The position numbers and the translations under genes are program-made. DNA of 64,000 bases from PWVB01 sp964586915 (GTDB taxonomy: Bacteria; Chloroflexota; Anaerolineae; B4-G1; SLSP01), in the NCBI GenBank assembly GCA_964586915.1, contig CAZPJP010000002.1:10173-74172 (forward strand). Reading direction: 5' to 3'. Below the pieces are notes generated by a model that had not been told where the DNA came from, searched no databases, and worked only from the letters and a program-made list of their open reading frames with translations. Of the stretch, positions 51,938-61,190 are shown in pieces (positions within the stretch are counted from its first letter, which is position 1; every line of letters starts with the position of its first letter).

Positions 51938-52017
51938 CATCACGGAGGCACGGAGAGGACAGAGAGAACCGAGAGCCGGCGCTGCGAGGTCCCTGTGGTC
52001 TTGGTGGCCCCGTGATG
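51938..52017. repeat. HHGGTERTERTE-type palindromic repeat
   Basis: An 80-bp imperfect palindrome with ends CATCACGGAGGCAC and GGTGGCCCCGTGATG. The plus strand can be read as HHGGTERTERTE, a familiar mark of this dispersed repeat in environmental genomes. It fills most of the 125-bp gap between the Gfo/Idh and giant-hydrolase genes. It may end transcription or is a mobile REP-like element. Confidence 0.6.
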
Positions 52018-52027
52018 TACTTAGTCT

Positions 52028-55000
52028 CTATCCTTCAAAGTCATCAACCTTGCCTCGCAACACGGTCAAGGACCACGCAGATACGTCCACCCTCTCCGGG
52101 TCGGCGACCGGATGCCAGTGACCGTCACGATCCAGGCGCTCGACCCCCTGTGAGAGGACCATAGCCGGCACGTCGAGCTCCGCCCGGACGTCATCGGAGG
52201 AGAGGTTCACCAGCGCCAGAAGGGCCTCGTCCCCTGTGCGGGACACAAAGAGCTGCGGGGCGATGTTGACACCGCTCCGAACCCGCACCGGAAGGGAGGC
52301 CCGTGCCACCCAGGCAAACAGAGCGGCCCATTGAGCACGACGCGCCAGCTGGAAGAGCGACGGTGTCGCCCTCCGAATCTCGAAGGGCAACACGCCCATC
52401 CGCGCGCCATCGGCCAGCTCCAGCGCCATCACGGCGGGCCCCTGGGGCCGGCCCTCCAGGTCCATCCATTCTGAGAGGATGCGCGCACTGCGCATCTCGT
52501 CGAGCTCGAAAGTATATGGATGGAGGTCAGCGGCATAGTGGCGGACCGGAAGAGATGTGCCCGCCGCGTCACCGTTCAAAAGCTCATAAGTCAGCACCTC
52601 GTTGACGTCGAACGGGGCCGGACGCACCGCGCGTATGCCGAGTCGGCTTCCCCATCCCTGCGCCAGCAGCCCGCGAACAGCGCCGGGTGTCAGGATCACG
52701 CCATCCTGGAAGGCGCTGCCGAGCGCATAGCGATCCGTATAGACCGTGTCTCCAGCAAAGAGATGTGGGGCGTCATACGGCGAGCCGACCGGTAGGCCGA
52801 AGCGAGCGAGGATCAACTCCCAGGGCCGCGGTTCCACCCACGCCATCAGCGAGCGCCCTCCCAGTCGCATCTGGCGCGGGACATCCTCGCGGGCCTCGAC
52901 CCCGATCCCGATCCGTCGCTTCCCCACGCGGGCCAGCGAGAGCGCGTGAAGAGAGGGGCGCCGACCCTGCAGAAAGGAGGCCAGATCCAAGTCCCCGCCG
53001 CCAAAGGGCATCATCCCGCTGAAGAGGTTCAAGCTTAGGTCGTGGGTACCCGCAAGGATGTTGAGCGCCATCTCCAACGCCATCAGGCGCCGCGACTTGA
53101 GGAACGGAGAGTAAGGGTGGTTCTCGATCTCGGCGACGACGCGGACGTCGTCGCCGAGATATCCGACCTGCCGGGCCACACTCTCCGTCTTGGCCAAGAC
53201 GTCGGCGGGCGTGGCGTCCTGCCAGAAACCGGCGCCGGGCCTGACCATCGGGCGCCCGCCGTCACCGGCAAGGCACCGCAGCAACCGGTCGGTCCGGCGG
53301 CCCTCCGCATTGTGCGCCTCGGTCCCAACGGTCATAAGCCCGATGGCCTGGGTGGTCTCTGCCGGGTCGCCAGCCGTTTGAGGGGGAGTTCCCTCGTCAG
53401 CGGGGCCCCTATGAACTGCCGGCTCAATACGGCTCGCCAATTCCCACATCGCCGAGGCCTGAAGGTCGAACCAAGCCTCCCGAAGCGACGGCGGCGCGCT
53501 ATCATCGGCCAACGCTGCCACCAGTGCCTCCCGCGTCCAGGCCCGACCGGTGCGGTCCGCCATCGCGGCTAGGTGTAAGGGACAGAAGCAGGTCATCGCG
53601 GGCACATCGTGCCCTAAAAAGCGGACGTCATCATCCACCCAGACGGCATCAGCCCCGCACGCACCGGCCATACGGTAGATGTCCTCAGCGTAGTCCAGAA
53701 ATGCAGGGTCCAGCGGACACGCGGTGGACGCGGAGACGTGCCCTTCAGCATCGACCATAAACTGGACATCGAAGTCCTCGGGATGTCCACCCCCGTGATC
53801 CGTGTGGCCCAGAGTGATCATCACGTTGATGTGCACGATCAAGCCCGCCTCTCGGAAGCGCGGGACCAGGGACTTCAGGCGGGCAAAGCGCGCCTCCAGA
53901 ACATCGAGGGGGAGCAAGGCCGGGTCCTTGTCGTAGCTCGCTTCAAAAAGCAACACCTCGTCAATCCCAGCCTCAGCGACGAAGCGCAACGCAGCATCGA
54001 CACCCTCGTCGGTCTCGATGGCGGGGTAGTAGAGGCGAAGGAGGTATCGCATCAGACGCGCACGAAGCTCAGCGGCCTGCGAGGAGACCTTCGATAGCTC
54101 GGCGAGCGTCGCCAGGCTCGAGCTAAACTCCGCATCGCGCGGCGCAGCATCACGTGTCTGCAGATAGCTCAGCGTCGGGCCAACAAGATGAAGGTTGTTT
54201 AGTAGGGGCTCCGTATAGCGGATGGCGCCATAGTAGGCGAAGTCGACGTGATGCCGCTGGCTGACGTGGTTGTTCCAGTCCACACCCTCCGTCAGGAAAC
54301 CCTTCGTGCCATAGTGATGGTGAGCGATAGTCTCCAGGATGGCCAGGGCCATCTCGCGGGCCCGCTCGTCCCCACGCTCGAGCCAGGCCTCCAGGTGCGC
54401 CTGCGCGACCTCGGCGTTCTCCCAGAGATACGCCGTGTCCCAACTACGCTCCATCCAGAAAAGCCCCCGCGTGACGACGCCGTGCTCGTCCCGGTCCATG
54501 CGGAAGTTCCGCATCGCCGGAAGGGCGACGTCGTAGGCAAAGTCGCGCCACTCAGGGCGAGAGAAGGCATCCGCTCCCCGGCGCAGCTCCCGAAAGGCCA
54601 CGGCATAGGCCACGTTCTCATGATCGTCGTAGGTGTCGTGGTTGATGCTGCCCCAGAACCCTCCGTGGTCGATGAAGTCCTCGCCCAGCGGAAGCGCCAG
54701 GTCCTTACACCCGAGCCGCGTCCACAGGGCGAGAAGGAAGAGCCCATCGGCGCTGTGGTCCGCGATGGGATCCGCCGCGCCCTCCGGCGTGTAGGGATAG
54801 GGCTCACCGGAGCGAGTGATGCGGCGCGGCACCCAACCGCCGGGGAGCAGGGGCACGTGGTCCGCGAGCCAATCTGCCAGCCCGGCCGCGGCCTCTCGCA
54901 GCCGACGAACGCGCGNNNNNNNNNNNNNNNNNNNNNNNNNNNNNNNNNNNNNNNNNNNNNNNNNNNNNNNNNNNNNNNNNNNNNNNNNNNNNNNNNNNNN

Positions 55001-55575
55001 NNNNNNNNNNNNNNNTCCGCGAGCCAATCTGCCAGCCCGGCCGCGGCCTCTCGCAGCCGACGAACGCGCGCCGACTGGTCCGAGGCGGCGCTTAGGGTGT
55101 CGGCAAGGTCCAGCATCTGGACACCGACGTTTGCCAGCGATCCCGGGCACAGCCAGTCATCGGTATGGGTGTAGTTGAGACAGAAGCGCTCCTCGGCGAG
55201 GTCAAAGTAGGGCCAGATGAAGCCATCGGGCTGCACGAACCGATCTTGCAAGACATGGTCCACAAGCCGGAGGGCTTTGCCGCGGATACCGGCATCAGCC
55301 ACATACCGACCCCAGCGGTAGAGTAAATGTGCCCCGCCCACGGCGTTCGCCGCCCAGCCGGGCCCCTCAAGGTCGCCGAAGTCGTGCCAGTGCATGCCCC
55401 GGCCCGCAGGATCGACGAAGGTCGATTTGGCACGCAGACGAGCGCGGGCTGCACGGTTCGCCGCTGCGCCTGGCACGGGCTCGAGACACGCCAACGCGAA
55501 ATGGACCGACGCATTGGCGCTGGCAAAGAGGAGATCAGCGATGGACTGCACGTTCTGATGTTTCGACTTTGTCAT
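52028..55575 (-). CDS. Two-domain glycoside-hydrolase-like protein, interrupted by an assembly artefact
   Basis: When the gap and the duplicated 55 bp at 54861-55070 are collapsed, one frame of about 1130 residues results (3393 nt, divisible by three). Residues ~1-400 form an (alpha/alpha)-toroid-like region: MHWHDFGDLEGPGWAANAVG, GGFWGSINHDTYDDHENVAY, VTRGLFWMERSWDTAYLWEN. The second half (~480-1000) is a TIM-barrel-like glycosidase with EAGIDEVLLFEASYDKDPAL, HINVMITLGHTDHGGGHPED, ADAVWVDDDVRFLGHD, CFCPLHLAAM, and VRVVAEIENHPYSPFLKSRR, then a beta domain. AEIENH and VDDDVR hold likely acidic catalytic residues. No signal peptide. I do not recognise a named GH family. The start is the ATG at 55575 with GAGG upstream. 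Confidence 0.78.
54861..55070. other. Assembly artefact: 55-bp duplication around a 100-N gap
   Basis: Bases 54861-54915 and 55016-55070 are identical over 55 bp, and the N-run (54916-55015) lies between them. This is the signature of two contigs that overlap by one k-mer but were scaffolded rather than merged. Removing N and one copy restores a continuous frame through ARVRRLREAAAGLADWLADH. Confidence 0.93.
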
Positions 55576-55640
55576 GGGCACCTCGGGCAATGCGATCTCT
55601 ACATAAGTGACGCTTCCCCGCCGCTCGATCCATGATTACA

Positions 55641-55676
55641 CCAAGGCGCAGAGAAGACAAACTCTCTGCGCCTTGG
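55641..55676. terminator. Perfect 14-bp hairpin between permease and hydrolase genes
   Basis: Arms CCAAGGCGCAGAGA (55641-55654) and TCTCTGCGCCTTGG (55663-55676) with an eight-base loop. It lies 45 bp downstream of the minus-strand permease stop, between it and the giant hydrolase gene, so it may terminate the transporter/radical SAM transcript. The sequence also resembles a dispersed repeat family in such genomes. Confidence 0.55.
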
Positions 55677-55720
55677 CAATCCACGCTCCGGCCTCCGACG
55701 AAGGCGCCGCTCGGCAGGCG

Positions 55721-56737
55721 CTAGGTCTGACGATAGGAGATACGTGGGTCTAGTAGCGGATAGATCAGGTCCAGAATCGAGGTTGCCAGAGCGATGGCAA
55801 CGATCAGAAAGAAGACACAGCCCTGTATCATGGCATAGTCATTGGCGAGGATCGCTTCAGAGAGCAGATGCCCAACGCCCGGATATCCGAACATCACCTC
55901 GACCAGAGCATAGCCTGAGACCAGGGTTCCCAGGGAGAGCGCCAACTGCGTCACCTGTGGCAGCATAGCGTTACGCACGGCGTAGTAGTAGAAGCGACGC
56001 CAACGCTTTAGCCCTCGGGCATCGGCATAGCGCATGAAATTCTCGCCCACGACCGTGACGATCATCCCCCGCATCCAGAGCGCCCACGTGCCCCCGGAGA
56101 CCAGCAACATCGTCAAAACCGGCAGCGTCGCGTGGTGAAGCACATCAAGAAGGAACTCGCTGCTGGTCCAGTCAACGTGTATCGTGGCGTTGTAGGAGCC
56201 CCGAAACGGAAAGAGATGAAGGCGAAACGCGAGAACATAGATCACGAGCAGAGCTACGATGAAGGGTGGCATCGCGGAAAGTACCATGAAGAAGGGAACC
56301 AAAGCCTTCAACAACTTTGCATCGCGCTTCCAACCTACCCAAGCCCCCAGCGCCGACCCAATGACGAACGCCAGGATCGTGGCAACGGTCAACAACACGA
56401 CGGTATAGGGCAGCGAGCCCATCACCACCTCGATCACCGGACGCGAGTAGCGAAAGGAACGGCCAAAGTCGAGCTGCACCATGTTACGGAGATAGGTGAG
56501 ATACTGACGCCAGAGCGGCTGGTTCAGGCCGGCCCACTCACTGTAGGCATCCACGATGGTCTCGACGCGGTCCGACCGCTCCCCACCCCGCGCCGCAAGC
56601 TCGAGGAAATAGTCCAAGACGGGATCGTGGGCCGTCAGGCGCGGCAGCACGAAGTTGACCGTCGCCGCAAGCCAGACCACCGCGAACAAGTTGAGCAAGC
56701 GCCGTGCGACATACCGCAGTGGCACGCGCGAGTTCAT
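55721..56737 (-). CDS. Oligopeptide-type ABC transporter permease (second OppB/DppB-like)
   Basis: 338 residues. One N-terminal helix (LLNLFAVVWLAATVNFVLPR), a periplasmic loop with HDPVLDYF, and five further helices with the EAA loop YADARGLKRWRRFYYYAVRN and MLPQVTQLALSLGTLVSGY. LVEVMFGYPGVGHLLSEAIL and LDLIYPLLDPRISYRQ are DppB-family hallmarks. It is a paralogue of the permease at 63030. The ATG starts four bases after the stop of the radical SAM gene. The frame upstream of that start belongs to overlap and has no ribosome site. An extra OppB-like gene without its own OppC is odd; it may pair with the upstream system or with genes elsewhere. Confidence 0.9.
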   Translation of the reverse strand: MNSRVPLRYVARRLLNLFAVVWLAATVNFVLPRLTAHDPVLDYFLELAARGGERSDRVETIVDAYSEWAGLNQPLWRQYLTYLRNMVQLDFGRSFRYSRPVIEVVMGSLPYTVVLLTVATILAFVIGSALGAWVGWKRDAKLLKALVPFFMVLSAMPPFIVALLVIYVLAFRLHLFPFRGSYNATIHVDWTSSEFLLDVLHHATLPVLTMLLVSGGTWALWMRGMIVTVVGENFMRYADARGLKRWRRFYYYAVRNAMLPQVTQLALSLGTLVSGYALVEVMFGYPGVGHLLSEAILANDYAMIQGCVFFLIVAIALATSILDLIYPLLDPRISYRQT

Positions 56738-56741
56738 CGTA

Positions 56742-58277
56742 TCACCAGCTGGGTGGAATGGGCCACCAACACGATTCCCGGCCAGCCGCTGCGGCGTCCC
56801 AGGCATCGGCCATAGCTTCGACCGAGCGCTCCTTCGGGGGCAGCAGATCGAACCCACGCCACTCACCGGTACGGGCGCCGGGCAACTGGAACTGTGTGTT
56901 GCGGCAATACTCATACCAGTCCCTGAAGGTATGCCACTTCACGTCGACGCCATAGCGACCGGGGCGCTGCTCCATTGGTGACAGAGGCTCTACGGTGTGA
57001 CAGGAGTTAAGGATCTTCAGCTTGGAATGCGGGTATATATTGTAGATGCTCTGCGCCAGCTGGATGGACTCCTGCACGGCCTCCTCATCCTCGCCGGGGA
57101 GATTGAGGGAGAAATAGACAATGATGGGGACGTTGTAGAGGTTGACCTCATCCAGCGCGTTGAACAACTGCGCATCGTTGTAGCGCTTGCCGTTGAGGCG
57201 ACGCACCCGATCCGACCCGGAGTAGGGATTCAGGGCTACGCACGAGTGCTCCATATCGGCGGTGCGAACAAACTCCCTCATAAACCCCGATGGCGGGAGC
57301 TGGAAGAACTCGTTATAGAGCCCGATCTTGATCCGCTCTTTGCGCAGCGTACGGAAGAGCGTCTTCCAGTAGCGCTCGCCCATCGCTGCCAGGTCATAGG
57401 AGAAACAGACCTGAATCACGTCGTGCTCTATGAGGCGCTTGATCTGATCCACGAGGGTCGGCACTGGGACAGGCACGATGCCGTTGCGACCGGCAATCGC
57501 CTTGTGCGCACTCCGCGCGCCGCCGCAATACGAGCACTCGAAGTCACATCCCCGGGCCGTGGTGAGCCATCTGCCGCGGAATCTGCTGATATCCCCGCCT
57601 TCTTGGGCGGCGCGCGCGACGTCCATATCGATCACCAGGTACTCGTGCACGTAGTACTCATCCTCGTGCGCTAGCCATCCCAGGTCGACGAAGTTGAAGT
57701 CTGCGAAGTCCTCCGGGGTCGCACAGTAGCTCCTAGGGTTCTCAACAACCCGGCCGTTGCGCCGATACGTGAGGTTGGGAACGTCCAAGAGATCCGGCAT
57801 GCTCCCCCGCTCCTCATCCATCAACGCCCGAGCCAGGGCCAGCAACGGCCGCTCCGCATCCCCCCGCACCACAAAGTCGACAGTGGGAATCGCGCCCACA
57901 ATCTCGGTGGCGAAGGCGGACGCGGTGAGGCCTCCAAGGATCACCCAGGCATCCGGAAGAACCTGCTTCACGACATAGGCAACATTGATCGCGCCATAGC
58001 AGTGCTCATACCAGTGGAGATCGATGAGCACCATCCGCGCCTCCCGGTTCTCCCGCAGCCACGCGCGGAGGTCGAATGCCGGATCGAGGCGCTTCTCCAT
58101 TGGGAAATTCACACCCTTGACCGTGACCCCGTTATCACCCAACAGATTCATGAGCGCGGGCACGCCCATTGGGATCAGGCCATAGGGACGACCAAATCTC
58201 TCTCGTGCAGGGGTATCATAGAGATCCACAGCCTGCTTGGCCGGGTGAATGTAGAGTGCTAGCGGTACTTCGTTCAC
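56742..58277 (-). CDS. Cobalamin-binding-domain radical SAM protein with CWWPIPPSW tail
   Basis: 511 residues. The N-terminal cobalamin-binding-like domain (~1-160) shows RMVLIDLHWYEHCYGAINVA, PDAWVILGGLTASAFATEIV and VDFVVRGDAERPLLAL. The radical SAM core begins at TTARGCDFECSYCGG with the cluster cysteines C244, C248 and C251, followed by KIGLYNEFFQLPPSGFMREF and IVYFSLNLPGEDEEAVQESI. The protein ends AAAAGRESCWWPIPPSW. It is a close paralogue of the next upstream gene but lacks its SEC-C motif. D-L-H without the following G argues against a base-off cobalamin. The start is GTG with GGAGGAGCCT upstream. Product unknown; methylation or other radical chemistry on a transported or ribosomal substrate is possible. 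Confidence 0.9.
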   Translation of the reverse strand: MNEVPLALYIHPAKQAVDLYDTPARERFGRPYGLIPMGVPALMNLLGDNGVTVKGVNFPMEKRLDPAFDLRAWLRENREARMVLIDLHWYEHCYGAINVAYVVKQVLPDAWVILGGLTASAFATEIVGAIPTVDFVVRGDAERPLLALARALMDEERGSMPDLLDVPNLTYRRNGRVVENPRSYCATPEDFADFNFVDLGWLAHEDEYYVHEYLVIDMDVARAAQEGGDISRFRGRWLTTARGCDFECSYCGGARSAHKAIAGRNGIVPVPVPTLVDQIKRLIEHDVIQVCFSYDLAAMGERYWKTLFRTLRKERIKIGLYNEFFQLPPSGFMREFVRTADMEHSCVALNPYSGSDRVRRLNGKRYNDAQLFNALDEVNLYNVPIIVYFSLNLPGEDEEAVQESIQLAQSIYNIYPHSKLKILNSCHTVEPLSPMEQRPGRYGVDVKWHTFRDWYEYCRNTQFQLPGARTGEWRGFDLLPPKERSVEAMADAWDAAAAGRESCWWPIPPSW

Positions 58278-58409
58278 AGGCTCCTCCGGTATTGTGCAGC
58301 GACAAAGCCACTACAAATCATCACAGCGCGATTTTCGTCGAAGCTCACGATCGGCGCAAGCGATTGGACCGCCGGGATCACTGACCCGAGCCGTCGACGC
58401 ATTGTAGCG

Positions 58410-60017
58410 TCACCAACTCGGCGGTATCGGCCACCAACACGCCTCGTGGCCCAGGCGCGCCTCATCCCAGCGGTCGGCCATCGCCTCCACGTCGCGCGCC
58501 CCCTCCGAGTTTAGCGTAAAGCCACGATGTGCCCCGGTGCGGGCCCCCGGCCCGCCAAGTTGCGTGTCGCGACCATAAGTATACCAGTCATCGAAGCTTC
58601 GCATCGTGACATCAATGCCGAACTTCTCGGAATGGACGGCCATCGGCGAGAGGGGGTCAAGGGTGTGGCAGGAGCTGAGGATGCGCAGGCGAGAGGCGGG
58701 ATAGAACTCGCACAGCTTCTTGGCGAGCGCGATACTCTCCTCAAGGGTCTCCTCCGTCTCACCCGGCAGGTTCAATGAGAAGTAGACCACGGCGAAGACA
58801 TTCTGAAGGTTAAGGTAATCGAGCAGGTTGATGAGCTCGGCGTTGGTAAAGAGCTTGCCGTTCAGACGCCTCACGCGCATCGAGCCCGAGAGAGGACTGA
58901 AGGCCAAACAGGAATGTTCCAGGTCGGCGGCCTGGGCAAAGCGCTTGACGAACCTGAGAGAGGGAAGCTGAAAACACTCGTTGTAGAGCCCGATCTTGAT
59001 CTTTCGCTCTCGCATCAGCGAGAAGATTTGGCGCCAGTACGCATCACCCAGCTCGGCGATGTCGTAGGCGAGGGAGGCTTGGATCACGCCGCCAGCCGCC
59101 AGGCGCTCCAGCTCGTCGACGACGGCCTCGGGCGAGCGGGGCACGAGCCCTTCCCGTGCAGCGAGCGTTCGATGGGCGCTCTTGCAGCCGCCGCAGTAGG
59201 AGCACTCGTACTTGCAACCGCGGGCGGTGGCGACCCACCGGCCCAGGAATGGGTCGGTCTCCAGCGCCGCCCGCGCCTTCTGCAGGTCGGTGACCAGGTA
59301 TTCGTGGACGAGGTACTCCCGGTGGTGATCCAGGAAACTCAGATCCACGAAGTCCAGCTCGTCGAGGTCGTCCGTCCCGGCGCAGTAGCCGAGAGGGGTC
59401 TCGATCACCTCGCCTTCATGACGATAGGTCAGGTTAGGAATGTCGGAGAGCTCCGACAAGTCCGAATCGTGTCGGTTCAGACACCGGCGCACCAACTCCA
59501 GAAGTGGGCGCTCCGCATCCCCGCGGATCACGGCGTCAACAGAGGAGAAACGCTCCAGGATCTCGCGGGCAAAACCGGAGGCCGTCAGCCCCCCAAGCAC
59601 GACCCAGGCATCGGGCAACGTCTCCTTGCTCACCTGCGCCGCGCTGATAGCGCCGTAGCTGTGCTCATACCAGTGCAGATCGATCAGCACGACACGCGCC
59701 TGTATCTGAGTACGGAGCCAACGGCGCAGATCGAAACCAGGATGGAGCTCGCGCTCCAGGGGCAGGCTAATGCCCCGGACCTCGATGCCGGCAGCCCGCA
59801 AGACATTGATCAACGCGGGCACACCTAAGGGGATGAGGCCGTAGGGCCGTCCCGGCGACGCATCGGGCGCGGCCTGCGCCCGGACATCGAAGTCGACCGC
59901 CTGCTTCGCCGGATGCACGTAGAGCACGCGAGCGGATGGCTTAGGTCGCCCACAACAATGCTTGTACTTCTTACCGCTGCCACACGGGCACGGATCGTTA
60001 CGTCCCACATTCTTCAT
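58410..60017 (-). CDS. Radical SAM/cobalamin-type protein with N-terminal SEC-C zinc motif and CWWPIPPSW tail
   Basis: About 535 residues. MKNVGRNDPCPCGSGKKYKH plus CCG is a complete SEC-C zinc motif (C-x-C-x8-C-C, C10, C12, C21, C22), as on SecA tails. Then comes a B12-type domain (VHPAKQAVDFDV; RVVLIDLHWYEHSYGAISAA; DAWVVLGGLTASGFAREILE; VDAVIRGDAERPLLEL). The radical SAM core is at TARGCKYECSYCGGCKSAH (C268, C272, C275, with an extra Cys three residues on). The end ARLGHEACWWPIPPSW matches the sister gene exactly over the last nine residues. A start further upstream (ATG at 60038 or TTG at 60062) cannot be excluded; ribosome sites are poor. A strong inverted repeat separates it from the ABC genes upstream. 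Confidence 0.9.
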   Translation of the reverse strand: MKNVGRNDPCPCGSGKKYKHCCGRPKPSARVLYVHPAKQAVDFDVRAQAAPDASPGRPYGLIPLGVPALINVLRAAGIEVRGISLPLERELHPGFDLRRWLRTQIQARVVLIDLHWYEHSYGAISAAQVSKETLPDAWVVLGGLTASGFAREILERFSSVDAVIRGDAERPLLELVRRCLNRHDSDLSELSDIPNLTYRHEGEVIETPLGYCAGTDDLDELDFVDLSFLDHHREYLVHEYLVTDLQKARAALETDPFLGRWVATARGCKYECSYCGGCKSAHRTLAAREGLVPRSPEAVVDELERLAAGGVIQASLAYDIAELGDAYWRQIFSLMRERKIKIGLYNECFQLPSLRFVKRFAQAADLEHSCLAFSPLSGSMRVRRLNGKLFTNAELINLLDYLNLQNVFAVVYFSLNLPGETEETLEESIALAKKLCEFYPASRLRILSSCHTLDPLSPMAVHSEKFGIDVTMRSFDDWYTYGRDTQLGGPGARTGAHRGFTLNSEGARDVEAMADRWDEARLGHEACWWPIPPSW

Positions 60018-60061
60018 TACCACACTATCATATCCCATCCCCCCGAGGGGGGCCCTCGACA

Positions 60062-60096
60062 AGACACTGCAAGGCGCTGAGCGCCTTGCAGTGTCT
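60062..60096. promoter_or_regulatory. Perfect 16-bp inverted repeat inside the transporter/radical SAM row
   Basis: Arms AGACACTGCAAGGCGC (60062-60077) and GCGCCTTGCAGTGTCT (60081-60096) with a three-base loop. It sits between the ABC ATPase gene (upstream on the minus strand) and the SEC-C radical SAM gene. No U-tract follows. It could be an internal terminator, a processing or stability hairpin, or an operator. Confidence 0.5.
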
Positions 60097-60146
60097 ATGC
60101 ATACTCAATCCATCAACTAGCAACGTAACCGCAGGAAGGATATGAA

Positions 60147-61175
60147 TCAGGCTTCCACTTTGGCTGGTTCGGTGAAGACACTGCTCAGGTCCTCGCGCTC
60201 AAGGACCTTGTTGTCCTGGTAGAGATAGCACGCCGCCACGCGATCCTCCTCCAACTGGAAGAGACCTGGTCGCTTCATATCGCAGATCTCCATCCTATAG
60301 GGACATCGCGGCGCGAACTTACATCCCGTGATCTCTTTGAAGGCAACCTCGCTTTTCTGGATCATCTCCTCGGTGCCGCCCCATTGAAGGTCGGGGTCAG
60401 GCCACGGGATCGAGGAGACCAGGAGCCTCGTGTACGGGTGCTTCGGATCCTGGATGATACTGTCCACGTTGCCCGCCTCCATGACCGATCCCCGATAGAG
60501 GATCATGATGTAGTCACTGATGTGGTAGGCCGTCGTGAGATCGTGAGTGATGTAGAGGACCGGCACGCCAAAGTCACGGTTCAAGCTACGCAGCGCCTTC
60601 AGGATGGTGGAGCGCAGCGAGGCATCGACCATCGAGACGGGCTCGTCCGTGATGAGCAGCTTCGGCTTCAGCAGCATGGCGCGCGCCACGGCGATGCGTT
60701 GTCGCTGCCCGCCGCTCAGCTGGTGGGGGAAGCGGCCCAGCGTCTCCTCCGGGCGCAGACCGACACGGGTCAGCGCATCCTCCATCATCTCGCGGGCCTC
60801 CGCCTTGGAGCCTGCCAGCTTGAAGTTCTTGATCGGAATACTCAGCAGGTTGTCGACCTTATAGAAGGGATTATAGACCGCAAAGGGGTCCTGGAAGACA
60901 GCCTGAACCTCACGGCGGAACTGAAACATCTCCCTACGATCCAGCTCGCTCAAGGGTTTCCCTCGGAATAGAACCTCACCCATAGTCGGCCAGTAGAATC
61001 CCAGGAGCAGCATGCCCATCGTGGTCTTGCCACTGCCGCTCTCGCCGGCCACGGTGACAATCTTGGGGAAGTCCTCCGGGAGAGCGAAAGTCATATCGTC
61101 CAGCGCCACCGTGTAGTCGCGCTTACCTCCGAAGATCTTCGTGACGTCCCTGAGTTCTAGTAATGGTGTTGTCAT
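60147..61175 (-). CDS. Oligopeptide ABC transporter ATPase (OppF/DppF-like)
   Basis: 342 residues. Walker A AGESGSGKTTMGMLLLGFYW, signature LSGGQRQRIAVARAML, Walker B LLITDEPVSMVDASLR and the H-loop YITHDLTTAYHISDYI are intact. The C-terminal CKFAPRCPYRMEICDMKRP is the Cys-rich oligopeptide-ABC tail that often binds an iron-sulfur cluster. RGKPLSELDRREMFQFRREV is typical of OppF. It forms with OppD the two ATPase subunits of one importer. The ATG follows the OppD stop by 15 bp. Confidence 0.95.
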   Translation of the reverse strand: MTTPLLELRDVTKIFGGKRDYTVALDDMTFALPEDFPKIVTVAGESGSGKTTMGMLLLGFYWPTMGEVLFRGKPLSELDRREMFQFRREVQAVFQDPFAVYNPFYKVDNLLSIPIKNFKLAGSKAEAREMMEDALTRVGLRPEETLGRFPHQLSGGQRQRIAVARAMLLKPKLLITDEPVSMVDASLRSTILKALRSLNRDFGVPVLYITHDLTTAYHISDYIMILYRGSVMEAGNVDSIIQDPKHPYTRLLVSSIPWPDPDLQWGGTEEMIQKSEVAFKEITGCKFAPRCPYRMEICDMKRPGLFQLEEDRVAACYLYQDNKVLEREDLSSVFTEPAKVEA

Positions 61176-61190
61176 CGTGTTTCCCCAATC

